The position numbers and the translations under genes are program-made. Below, piece after piece: positions 52,186 through 60,818 of a stretch of DNA of 64,000 nt. The notes under the pieces are model-generated. The model searched no databases. It saw nothing but the letters and a program-made list of their open reading frames with translations, and was not told the DNA's origin. Each line of letters opens with the position of its first letter. Position 1 is the first letter of the stretch. Origin of the DNA: Humimonas sp964465015 (GTDB lineage: Bacteria; Gemmatimonadota; Gemmatimonadetes; Palauibacterales; Palauibacteraceae); the NCBI GenBank assembly GCA_964465015.1, contig CAYXHP010000072.1, positions 22,239 to 86,238 of the forward strand, given 5' to 3'.

Positions 52186-53607
52186 TCAGTCGAAGAAGAT
52201 GGCCAGCGCTTCGGCCGGAGCGGGGCGCGTGAGCCGCGAGACGGTCAGGAACAGGAGGAGGCTCGTGGCCACGCCCACCTCGACCGCGTCCACCCCGAGT
52301 CGGTCCAGGCCCGCGTGCGACGTCAGCTCCCAGCCGAGGCATGCCAGGAACCCTCCTACCATCGCGGCCATCGCCCCCCTGGCCGTCCCGCGCCGCCAGT
52401 TGAGACCCACGACCACCGGAACGAAGAAGAACGAGGCGATGAACTTGGACTGCTCGACGACGATGCCCTGGACATCGCCCAGCTTCTGGAGCGCGAACCA
52501 CACCGGTAGCAGGGCCAGGACGACGATGGCGATCCGGTTCACGGTCAAGAGATGGGCCTCGGAGGCGTCCGGCCGCACGAACCGCCCGTACAGGTCGTGC
52601 GCCACACCCGCCCCCGTGACGAGGAGGACGGAGTTCACGGTGGACATGATGGCCGACAGCATGGCCACCAGGAGGAGCGAGCCCACGAGGGGCGGCAGGA
52701 CCTCGAACGCCATGATCGCGGTGGCCTGGTCCTGGGACGCGAGGTGCGGGAAGAGCGCCCGGGTCAGGAGACCGACGGCCAGGATGCACGCGCCGATGAT
52801 CGCCTGGAATCCGACGCTCACCGCGATGGCCCGCCGGACGGTGCGCTCATCCCGCATCGAGTAGAAGCGGGTGAGCTCGTAGGGCGCCGCCGCGATCGAG
52901 AGGCCGAACGCGACCCCGAACGCGATCAGCTCCCGCGGGCGGTAGAACCACCCGGTGAGCCGAGGATCGAGCGAGTGGAGGAACCGCAGCGGAGCGCGCA
53001 CGCCGCCGGCATGGTAGAGGAGCACCGGGACGGCGACCACCAGTGCCCCCACCATGATCAGAGTCTGGAGGAACTCGATGTAGGAGCTGCTTCGGACGCC
53101 CCCCAGGAGGGTATAGAGCGCGGTGCTGGCGACGATGAGCAGCATGGCGGTCAGGGGCGGGACCCCGAACACGGTCAGGGCGATCTCCCCACCCGCCTGA
53201 AACTGCGCCACCAGGTAGATGGTGTAGGAGATCACGATCAGAATCCCCGCCAGCGCGCCCGCGGCCGGGCTGCCGAAGCGCACCCGCACGTAGTCGGGCA
53301 CGGTGAGCGCTCCGAAGCGCCGCAGCTTGGGCGCCACCCACAGCGCCGAGACGACCCATCCCGCCCACACCCCGAACCAGATGAGGGCGAAGGAGACGCC
53401 GGCGAGGTAGTGCCGGCCGGCGGTCCCCACGAATGTGCCGGCGCTGATCTGCGTGGCGGCCAGCACGGCGCCGCCCACGACGGGCCCGATGGAACGGCCC
53501 GCGGCCAGGAAGTCGACCTCGGTCCGCGTCCGGAACCAGCTCCACACCGAGATGCCCACCAGCGCTGCAGCGTAGACGGCGAGGACCACGAAGAAGGTGG
53601 CGCTCAC
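52186..53607 (-). CDS. Sodium:solute symporter (SSS family)
   Basis: The 473-residue membrane protein has about 13 helices and the SSS pattern: ATFFVVLAVYAAALVGISVW, VDFLAAGRSIGPVVGGAVLAATQISAGTFVGTAG (the early unwound helix region), LRRFGALTVPDYVRVRFGSPAAGA, YTLLGGVRSSSYIEFLQTLIM, and MLSAIMSTVNSVLLVTGAGVAHDLYG (sodium-site helix region). The substrate is probably an organic anion, sugar, amino acid or similar small molecule; the peptidase neighbours favour an amino acid or peptide product, but this is only context. The start GTG 53607 overlaps the stop of the upstream gene. Confidence 0.88.
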   Translation of the reverse strand: MSATFFVVLAVYAAALVGISVWSWFRTRTEVDFLAAGRSIGPVVGGAVLAATQISAGTFVGTAGRHYLAGVSFALIWFGVWAGWVVSALWVAPKLRRFGALTVPDYVRVRFGSPAAGALAGILIVISYTIYLVAQFQAGGEIALTVFGVPPLTAMLLIVASTALYTLLGGVRSSSYIEFLQTLIMVGALVVAVPVLLYHAGGVRAPLRFLHSLDPRLTGWFYRPRELIAFGVAFGLSIAAAPYELTRFYSMRDERTVRRAIAVSVGFQAIIGACILAVGLLTRALFPHLASQDQATAIMAFEVLPPLVGSLLLVAMLSAIMSTVNSVLLVTGAGVAHDLYGRFVRPDASEAHLLTVNRIAIVVLALLPVWFALQKLGDVQGIVVEQSKFIASFFFVPVVVGLNWRRGTARGAMAAMVGGFLACLGWELTSHAGLDRLGVDAVEVGVATSLLLFLTVSRLTRPAPAEALAIFFD

Positions 53608-54266
53608 GCCGGCCCCTCCCTCCGCGCTCGCCGGCGCTCGTGGAAACCCCACCCGGCGAGGCCCGCCAGGACCAGGACGATGGTCCCGATGTCGGCCGCC
53701 CGGCCCACGTCCGCGGCCGATGGCCCCGGCAGGTGGAGCACGTCCGGGAGCTGCGAGGGGCGGGCGGCGAGCGTGCCGGGGCCCGCGGGAACGAGGCGGG
53801 GGAAAGAGGCGGCCGGATCGAGTCCGGCCGGGGCGCCTCGGACGAGAATCGTGATCGGGCTGGCCTGCGGGTCCGCGGACATGTCGGGCACGAACAGGGG
53901 AATGCGCTTGGCCCGTCCGACCACCCGGTAGACCAGGTCGATCCGCCCCCCGGGGAGCGTCGACAGGTCGACATCCACGCCCCACAGTCCCGGTCGGGCT
54001 GTGAGCACGGAAGGGCGGACGAGGAGCGCGGGCGGACCCGAGACGAGGGCGGCGGTGGAGTCGAGGGTGACGCTCTGCCCGGCCAGGCGCGGCGCCGTGA
54101 AGCGCACGGGGACGGGGCGGGAGGCACCCGCGCCCGCGAGCCGGTATCTGGCCTCGACTTGCGCGGTGTCGCCGGCCAGGAGCACCCGGATGCGCGCGCC
54201 CACCAGACGAGCCGTGTCGGCCGGCGGCGTCGCCAGCAGCGTCAGCGCCGCGAGCGCGGGGATCAC
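53604..54266 (-). CDS. Predicted exported or membrane-anchored protein of unknown function
   Basis: The 220-residue protein has a short hydrophobic leader (MIPALAALTLLATPPADTA), an extracytoplasmic beta-rich region (RIRVLLAGDTAQVEARYRLAGAGASRPVPVRF, GRIDLVYRVVGRAKRIPLFVP) and one C-terminal helix (DIGTIVLVLAGLAGWGF) with a basic tail (HERRRARREGPA). I do not recognise a family. It overlaps the symporter start by four bases (GTGA) and may be an accessory protein of the transporter. Confidence 0.6.
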   Translation of the reverse strand: MIPALAALTLLATPPADTARLVGARIRVLLAGDTAQVEARYRLAGAGASRPVPVRFTAPRLAGQSVTLDSTAALVSGPPALLVRPSVLTARPGLWGVDVDLSTLPGGRIDLVYRVVGRAKRIPLFVPDMSADPQASPITILVRGAPAGLDPAASFPRLVPAGPGTLAARPSQLPDVLHLPGPSAADVGRAADIGTIVLVLAGLAGWGFHERRRARREGPA

Positions 54267-54332
54267 GGGCGCGACGCCCGATCGGCCGCGGCGCCCCGGG
54301 GCGCCCCGGACGCTCGGCTCACCGGCTCGCCG

Positions 54333-55541
54333 CTACGGCCACACCTGGCGGAGGACGCGCAGCACGTTGCCGCCCAGGGCCTTCTCGATCTCGTCATCCG
54401 GGTAGCTATGGGCGACGAGCCAGCGGAGGATGTTGTCCCACGCCTCGGTCGGGTTCTCGAGCCCCTCCACGTGGTCCACGCGCGGGAAGTCGGCGCCGCC
54501 CCCGCCCTTCTTCTCGGCTGCCTGCAGCGAGAGGCTGGCCGTGTAGGCGCGGTGGAGCCCCACGTGGTCGCCGAACAGGGTGTCCGCGCCGAAGCCCACG
54601 TGGTCGATCCCCACCAGCCCCTTCACGTACTCGAAGTGCTCCATGAACGACTCGAGCGAGTGGCGCGGATGCGCGGCGGTGAGCGTGGTGTGCGGCGCGG
54701 CCTCGATGCCGATCACTCCGCCCGAGCCGGCGATCGCCTCGAGCACCTCGTCGGGGGCGAGGCGGTTCGTGTCCCACAGGGCCCGGGCCCCTATGTGCGT
54801 GAGCACGACCGGCGCCTCGCTGACGTCGATCGTGTCCATGGTCGTCACGTCGCCGGCGTGCGAGCAGTCGATGAGCATGCCGACCTTGTTCATGCGCTCT
54901 ACGGCCTTGCGGCCGAACATCGTGAGCCCGCCGTCGCGCGGCTCCTTGAGCCCGGAGCCCAGCGCGTTCGCCTCGCTGTAGGCGATCCCGAGGCAGCGCA
55001 CGCCGAAGCCGAACAGGAGGTCGATCCGGTCCAGCTCGTTCTCGATCATTGCCGCCCCCTCCATGGAGGGCAGCCAGGCGATCCGGCCCGTCTCCTTCGC
55101 GGCCAGGATGTCCTCCACCCGCCGCGCCGGGACGAGGAAGTCCTGGTGCGCCAGGTCGCACAGCCGCATGCCCAGGTCGTGGAGCACGTCGTTCCACTTC
55201 CAGCCGCTCTTCGACTCGATCTGGCAGATGCCGTCCATGAGGTTGTCGAACGCGGCGTCCAGGCCGGAATGCGCGAGGGCCCGGAAGGCGGTGGCCATGC
55301 GTCCCTCGCGGACATAGGCGGGCGTGTCGTCGATCGGGTCGGGAAAGAGTCCCAGGTGCTCGTGGAGCGAGACGACCGTGCACCGGTGGGCCAGCTCCGC
55401 GGCGCGCACCTCTCCCGCCTCGTCCAGCGGGACGCGCCACGGCTCGATGCGCTCGTGCGTGTCGTGGAGCTCGAACACCCGGTAGTCCGCGCCGGGCTCG
55501 AGGTAGGAGAAGGACTCGTAACCGTCGTAGGCCTTCTTCAC
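54333..55541 (-). CDS. M19-family dipeptidase (renal dipeptidase-like)
   Basis: The 402-residue protein has the M19 layout. LPSMEGAAMIENELDRIDLLFGFGVR holds the bridging Glu region. VGMLIDCSHAGD gives one His ligand and VVLTHIGARALWDTNRLAPDEVL the next, and GLVGIDHVGFGADTLFGDH is the Asp/Gly-rich C-terminal signature. The usual first ligand pair HxD is replaced by HEH (His60, His62). M19 enzymes cleave dipeptides, including D-containing ones in some members. No signal peptide is visible. ATG 55541 is the start. Confidence 0.85.
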   Translation of the reverse strand: MKKAYDGYESFSYLEPGADYRVFELHDTHERIEPWRVPLDEAGEVRAAELAHRCTVVSLHEHLGLFPDPIDDTPAYVREGRMATAFRALAHSGLDAAFDNLMDGICQIESKSGWKWNDVLHDLGMRLCDLAHQDFLVPARRVEDILAAKETGRIAWLPSMEGAAMIENELDRIDLLFGFGVRCLGIAYSEANALGSGLKEPRDGGLTMFGRKAVERMNKVGMLIDCSHAGDVTTMDTIDVSEAPVVLTHIGARALWDTNRLAPDEVLEAIAGSGGVIGIEAAPHTTLTAAHPRHSLESFMEHFEYVKGLVGIDHVGFGADTLFGDHVGLHRAYTASLSLQAAEKKGGGGADFPRVDHVEGLENPTEAWDNILRWLVAHSYPDDEIEKALGGNVLRVLRQVWP

Positions 55542-55643
55542 GGCGCCTTCCCTTCCCGAGAGGTCTGTGGTGGCCGCGACACGCGCGACCGAGGTCTCCC
55601 GGCCCGGCCGGACCGGGACCGCGAGGGGCCGACGACCGCCGCT

Positions 55644-56186
55644 TCAGTCGGGGAGCGCGTGGTGCCCGACGCTGATCACGCGCGTCAGCTTCCAGCCGCT
55701 CGATTCACGGGCCCAGATGTGGACGAACCGCGCCTCGCCCACGGGCTCCGTGTCATCGTGCCCGGGATGATGGAAGCGGTGCACTCCCATCTCGATGGCA
55801 CCATAGCCGGGGATCGGATACACCTCAAGCGATCCCGGGACGAGCTGGCGGCTCACCTTGCCGCAGATGTTGACGCGGATCGCGTCCACCACAGGCGCCT
55901 TGCCGCGCGAGAACCCGTCCCGGTCGTGGAAGAATTCGATGTCGTCGTCCAGGAGCGAGGCGAAGGTGGCCAGGTCGCACCGGTTGTAGGCGTCGAACAG
56001 CGTGGAGTCGAGCGCGGCGACCCGCCGGTAGAGCGAGTCGTCCGGCGGTAGCGATCCGTCCGTGGACTGGGCGCGGGCGGGCGTGGCCACGGCGAGCGCC
56101 AGGCCGGCGAGCACGAGCTGGAGGGCCGCGGAGTGGAGCCAGAACGTGAGGCGCGACCCGCGGCGTGCACGTGTGCGAAGGTCCAT
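55644..56186 (-). CDS. Exported NTF2-like (DUF4440/SnoaL-type) protein
   Basis: The 180-residue protein has a signal peptide (LALAVATPARAQ), then an NTF2-like domain: YRRVAALDSTLFDAYNRCDLATFASLLDDDIEFFHDRDGF, followed by strands with VVDAIRVNI, EVYPIPGYGAIEMGVHRFHHPG, EARFVHIWARESSGWKLTRVISVGHH. This is the nuclear transport factor 2 fold of DUF4440-like proteins, with no clear catalytic residues. Its place between the dipeptidase and the deacylase suggests involvement in the local metabolism, but the function is unknown. Confidence 0.8.
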   Translation of the reverse strand: MDLRTRARRGSRLTFWLHSAALQLVLAGLALAVATPARAQSTDGSLPPDDSLYRRVAALDSTLFDAYNRCDLATFASLLDDDIEFFHDRDGFSRGKAPVVDAIRVNICGKVSRQLVPGSLEVYPIPGYGAIEMGVHRFHHPGHDDTEPVGEARFVHIWARESSGWKLTRVISVGHHALPD

Positions 56187-56249
56187 CGGTCACCACCTTT
56201 CGATCGGGGTTCGTCCGCACCCCGATACGGGACCCGGCGGCGCCCGGTG

Positions 56250-58037
56250 TCAGGGGAAGCCAGCGGCGGTGGCCCGTCCGCCGTCGTACCCGGGTCCCCT
56301 CAGCACCCTGCCCGGATGCGCGCCCGTCATCTCGCCGTCGGCCACCACCGGCACGCCGTTCACCAGCACCCAGCGCATGCCGACCGACAGCTGGTTCGGG
56401 TCCTGGTAGGTGGCCCGGTCGGCCACGGAGTCCGGGTCGAACACGACGAGGTCCGCCCACATCCCCTCCTTGATCACCCCGCGATCGGCCAGGCGCATGC
56501 GCTGGGCCGGGAGGGCGCTGAACTTCCGGATCGCCTCGGGCAGGGTGAGGAGATGCTCCTGGCGCACGTACTTGCGGAGGATGCGGGGGAAGGTGCCGTA
56601 GGCGCGCGGGTGGGGGTGCTCCTGGCCCAGGATCCCCTCCGGCGAGGTGGCCGACGCGTCGTTGTCGATCGACACCCACGGCTGGCGGAGCGCCAGCGCC
56701 ACGTCCGGCTCGGACATCCCGGTGACCGCCACGACGGTTCCCGCGCTGTCCTTCACGAGGAGGTCGAAGATCGCGTCCATCGGATCCTCCTTCCACTCCT
56801 TCGCGATCTCGTCCACCCGCGTCCCCTGCAGGGGACGCAGCGACGGCTGGTTCACCGAGGTGATGAGGATGGCGTCCGGGCCCGGGATCTCGTCCCACTC
56901 GTTGTCCCACTCCCTGGAGGGGGTCCGCATCTCCTTCTTGATGCGGTCCCGGATCGCCGGATCCTGCAGGCGCTCGACCAGCTTCTCGTTCCCCCCCGCG
57001 TGCGCCCACGGCGGCACGAAGGCGGACAGGCCGTTCTCCCACGCCGTATAGGCGTAGGTGTCGGCCTCGATGTCGAGGCCGGCGGCCCGGGCGGAATCGA
57101 TGCGCGCGACCACGTGCGGCATCCGGCCCCAGTTCCGCTTGCCGGCCGCCTTGAGGTGGAAGATCTCCACCGGGATCGAGGCCTCGCTCGCGATGCGGAA
57201 CACCTCGTCGAGGGCGGCGTCCTCGGCGTCCCCCTCGCTCCGCATGTGGGTGGCGTAGATGCCGCCGTAGCGGGATGCGACCTTCGCCAGGGCCACGAGC
57301 TCGTCGGTCCTGGCATAGGGCGCGGGCGGGTACTGGAGGGCCGTGGAGACGCCCCGCGCTCCCTCCCGCATCGCCTTCTCGACCAACCCCTGCATGCGCG
57401 CCAGCTGCGCCGGGGTCGGCGTGATGTCCCCGTAGCCCAGGACCATCTCGCGTACGGAGGCCGCCCCGACGTACGTGCCGATGTTGATGCCGATCCCCTG
57501 CTTCGCGATCCGGTGGAAGTAGCCGTCCAGGGTGCGCCAGTCGGCGGTGACCCCGTAGTGCCGATAGGTGGGCTCGTTCTCGCGCAGCATGGTCGAGTCG
57601 AGCGGCGCCACCGACTCGCCCTCGCCGGTGATCTCGGTCGTGATCCCCTGGTAGATCTTGGACGGAGCCCGGGGATCGACCAGGAGCGTGAGCTCCGACT
57701 GGCCGAGCATGTCGATGAAGCCGGGGGCCACGACCATGCCGTGCGCATCGATCACCTTCGCGGCGCGTGCGGCGTCCAGCCGGCCGATGGCGGCGATGTG
57801 GCCGTTCCGAATCCCCACGTCCGCGCGGTACCAGGGGGAGCCGGTCCCGTCGATGACCCGGCCGTTCCGGATCACGAGATCGAAGGCCGCCTGCGCGGTC
57901 GTGTCGGAAATCCCGGGCGTGGCCGACGTCTCCGGGACGGCCTCCGCTCCGGGAACGATTCCGAGACGGAGCCCTCCATGAGCCAGGGCGAGGAGGGGAA
58001 CGAGCAGAAGCGACCCGAGGATCGTGCGCCGATGCAT
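56250..58037 (-). CDS. D-aminoacylase/N-acyl-amino-acid deacylase-like amidohydrolase
   Basis: The 595-residue protein has a signal peptide-like start (MHRRTILGSLLLVPLLALAHGG) and the amidohydrolase layout of the D-aminoacylase subgroup: FDLVIRNGRVIDGTGSPWYRADVGIRNGHIAAIG, ASRYGGIYATHMRSEGD, IPVEIFHLKAAGKRNWG, and later MSEPDVALALRQPWVSIDNDAS. The usual GFIDxHxH strand end reads GFIDMLGQSE, so the first two His ligands are missing; the later His and Asp positions remain. Possible substrates are N-acyl-amino acids or D-amino-acid derivatives. ATG 58037 is the start. Confidence 0.85.
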   Translation of the reverse strand: MHRRTILGSLLLVPLLALAHGGLRLGIVPGAEAVPETSATPGISDTTAQAAFDLVIRNGRVIDGTGSPWYRADVGIRNGHIAAIGRLDAARAAKVIDAHGMVVAPGFIDMLGQSELTLLVDPRAPSKIYQGITTEITGEGESVAPLDSTMLRENEPTYRHYGVTADWRTLDGYFHRIAKQGIGINIGTYVGAASVREMVLGYGDITPTPAQLARMQGLVEKAMREGARGVSTALQYPPAPYARTDELVALAKVASRYGGIYATHMRSEGDAEDAALDEVFRIASEASIPVEIFHLKAAGKRNWGRMPHVVARIDSARAAGLDIEADTYAYTAWENGLSAFVPPWAHAGGNEKLVERLQDPAIRDRIKKEMRTPSREWDNEWDEIPGPDAILITSVNQPSLRPLQGTRVDEIAKEWKEDPMDAIFDLLVKDSAGTVVAVTGMSEPDVALALRQPWVSIDNDASATSPEGILGQEHPHPRAYGTFPRILRKYVRQEHLLTLPEAIRKFSALPAQRMRLADRGVIKEGMWADLVVFDPDSVADRATYQDPNQLSVGMRWVLVNGVPVVADGEMTGAHPGRVLRGPGYDGGRATAAGFP

Positions 58038-58256
58038 GAGCACCTCGCCTGGCGTTGGAGGAGAGCGGCCCGCTCGCGGGCGGCACATGGACAGGTTGCG
58101 GGCGGCGCGCCGGTTCGGCAATGCGCGGAGGCGCCCGCGTGAGCGCGGTGTCGTGAGGTGCGCCCGGGCCTCCGGGTGGTCCGACCACGGCTTGCGCGGT
58201 CGGCCCCGGGCTCCGTACGGTCCGGCGTCCCGGTTCCCCTTCACCCCGGAGCGACC

Positions 58257-60818
58257 ATGCGGTGTGCGCCGCCGTTCCCGTCTCTCGCCCGTGTCGTGGC
58301 CCTCACCGTCGTTCTGGCGACACCCGCGCCCCCCGCGATCCTCCTCGCGACACCGGTGTCGCCACCCGTGGCGCACGCCTCCCCGGAGCCCGGTGCGACC
58401 CGAAGCCACCCGGTGTCGCCAGCCACGGGACACACCGCGGCCGATACCACGCGACTCGCGATTCCGGGGCTCCAGGCTCCCGTCCGCATCGTGCGGGACC
58501 GATTCGGCATCGCGCACATCTACGCCCGGAACGAGCACGACCTCTTCTTCGCGCAAGGCTGGAGCGCGGCCCGGGACCGGCTGTTCCAGCTGGAGCTGTG
58601 GCGCCGTCGGGCCAGCGGGACGCTCGCCGAGGTGCTCGGACCTCGCGAGGTGGAGCGTGATCGCGCGGCGCGCCTGTTCCGCTATCGCGGTGACCTCGAA
58701 GCCGAGCTCACGAACTACCACCCGCACGGACCGGCCATCCTCCACGCCTTCGTGGACGGCATCAACGCCCGCGTGGACCAGGTGCTGGCGCGGCCAGACT
58801 CCCTGCCGCCCGAGTTCCGGTGGCTGGGGTGGAAGCCGGGCCGGTGGACCGTGCGCGACGTGATCTCCCGACACGGCGCGCTCCTGGGGGACCTGCACGC
58901 CGAGCTCGACTACGGGCGCGCCGTGGCCGTGGCCGGTGCAGAGACCGTGGAGCGGCTGGGCACGTTCGGGCCCGGAACGCCCGACCTCGCCCTGGACAGC
59001 GCCATCGATGGGAAGGCGCTACTCGACCCGCACATCCTGGACGCGTACGACGCGTGGCGGAGCCGCGTCGACTTCCGGCCGGAGGACCTGGCGCCCGCCT
59101 ACCGGGCCGACCACGCGGCCTGGCGCCGGCTGTCGGTGGAGATGCGCCTGGCCGAGGCGGTCACCGTACGGCACGGGCGCCAGGACATCGGCTCCAACAA
59201 CTGGGTCGTGGCCCCGAGCCGCACGCTGGATGGGCTGCCGCTGATGGCCAACGACCCGCACCGGGCGCAGGCGGCGCCGTCGCTCCGCTACTTCGTCCAC
59301 CTGGTGGCGCCGGGCTGGGACGTGATCGGCGGGGGCGAGCCGGAGGCGCCCGGCGTGTCCATCGGCCACAACCGGGCCGGCGCCTGGGGGCTCACGGTCT
59401 TCCCGACCGACAACCAGGACCTGTACGTCTACCGCACCGATCCGTCGAACCCGGACCGGTACCGGTACCGGGGCGCGTGGGAGGCGATGGAGCTGGAGCA
59501 CGACACGATCCGGGTGAAGGGGGCCGCGCCCGTGCCGGTCACGCTCCGCTACACGCGGCACGGCCCGGTCGTCTACCGGGACACGGCGCGCCACCTGGCC
59601 TACGCGATCCGGGCGGCGTGGCTGCAGCCGGGGGGCGCCCAGTACCTGGCCACGCTGCGCCTGGACCAGGCGTCGACGTGGGCGGAGGCGCGGCAGGCGC
59701 TCTCGCACCACAACGTGCCGGGCGAGAACTACGTGTGGGCGGACACGGCCGGACACATCGGGTGGCAGGCGGTCGGCATCGCCCCCATCCGGCCCAACTG
59801 GACCGGTCTGGTGCCGGTCCCGGGCGACGGCCGCTACGAGTGGGCGGGCTACCTGCCCATCCTCGAGAAGCCGCACGTCACCGACCCGCCGCAGGGCTTC
59901 TGGGGCACGGCCAACAACATGCTCGTCCCGCCCGGCTACCCGCACCGCGACGCGGTGGGCTGGCTGTGGTCGGACCCCTACCGGGCGGCCCGGGAGGCCG
60001 AGGTCCTGGGCTCGGGACGGCGCCTGTCGATGCGCGACATGATGAGCCTCCAGATGGACTACACGTCCATCCCCGCGCGCACCCTGGTCCCCCTCCTCGC
60101 GCACCTCCATCCCACCGATCCCCGGGTCGACAGTGCCCGCCTCCGGCTCCTGGGCTGGGACGACGACCTCAGGCCGGAGTCGGTGGCTGCGGGGATCTTC
60201 GTGGCCTGGGAGCGGCGCTTCATGGCCGCGGCCGTGGACGACTTCGTGCCCGAGGACATCCAGGCCTACCTACCGGAGCTCTCCATGTCGAAGGTGTCGG
60301 GTTGGATCCTGGCGCCCGACGGCCGCTTCGACCGGTTCGGGCCCACGCCGGTGGCCGGGCGGGACGCCTTCCTCCTCGCCGCCCTCCGGAGCGCCGTCGA
60401 GGACCTCGGGAAGAAGCTCGGCCCCGACATCGCCGGCTGGCGGCTCGGACAGCCGGCCTACAAGCACATCACCCTGCACCACCCGCTCTCGTCCGCCGTG
60501 AACGACTCGCTACGCGACCTCGTGGACGTGGGTCCGGCGCCGCGCGGGGGGGACAGCTACGTCCTCAACAACACCGGATGGGGAGACGAGCAGACGTCCG
60601 GTCCCTCTTTCCGTGTCCTGATCGAGGTGGGCGCCTGGGACCGGGCGCTGGCCACCAACACGCCCGGCGAGAGCGGCGATCCCGCCAGCCCGCACTATCG
60701 GGACCTGTTCCCGCTGTGGGCCACGGACCGCTACTTCCCGCTAGCGTTCTCCGACGAGGCCGTATCGGGAGCCGCGGAGGCCGTCGAGACGCTGGTCCCG
60801 GGCACGGCGCGGAGGTAG
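58257..60818 (+). CDS. Penicillin acylase-family (Ntn-hydrolase) enzyme
   Basis: The 853-residue exported protein is a penicillin-acylase precursor. A signal-peptide-like leader with low complexity comes first, then an alpha-subunit-like part (VRIVRDRFGIAHIYARNEHDLFFAQGWSAARDRLFQLELWRR). The catalytic turn is GSNNWVVAPSRT with Ser313, where autoproteolysis creates the N-terminal Ser of the beta subunit. LPLMANDPHRAQAAPSLRYFVHL and GVSIGHNRAGAWGLTVF are family signatures. Such enzymes hydrolyse amides, including N-acyl-homoserine lactones and acylated amino acids. ATG 58257 is the start. The 3-prime end overlaps nhaA. Confidence 0.9.
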   Translation: MRCAPPFPSLARVVALTVVLATPAPPAILLATPVSPPVAHASPEPGATRSHPVSPATGHTAADTTRLAIPGLQAPVRIVRDRFGIAHIYARNEHDLFFAQGWSAARDRLFQLELWRRRASGTLAEVLGPREVERDRAARLFRYRGDLEAELTNYHPHGPAILHAFVDGINARVDQVLARPDSLPPEFRWLGWKPGRWTVRDVISRHGALLGDLHAELDYGRAVAVAGAETVERLGTFGPGTPDLALDSAIDGKALLDPHILDAYDAWRSRVDFRPEDLAPAYRADHAAWRRLSVEMRLAEAVTVRHGRQDIGSNNWVVAPSRTLDGLPLMANDPHRAQAAPSLRYFVHLVAPGWDVIGGGEPEAPGVSIGHNRAGAWGLTVFPTDNQDLYVYRTDPSNPDRYRYRGAWEAMELEHDTIRVKGAAPVPVTLRYTRHGPVVYRDTARHLAYAIRAAWLQPGGAQYLATLRLDQASTWAEARQALSHHNVPGENYVWADTAGHIGWQAVGIAPIRPNWTGLVPVPGDGRYEWAGYLPILEKPHVTDPPQGFWGTANNMLVPPGYPHRDAVGWLWSDPYRAAREAEVLGSGRRLSMRDMMSLQMDYTSIPARTLVPLLAHLHPTDPRVDSARLRLLGWDDDLRPESVAAGIFVAWERRFMAAAVDDFVPEDIQAYLPELSMSKVSGWILAPDGRFDRFGPTPVAGRDAFLLAALRSAVEDLGKKLGPDIAGWRLGQPAYKHITLHHPLSSAVNDSLRDLVDVGPAPRGGDSYVLNNTGWGDEQTSGPSFRVLIEVGAWDRALATNTPGESGDPASPHYRDLFPLWATDRYFPLAFSDEAVSGAAEAVETLVPGTARR

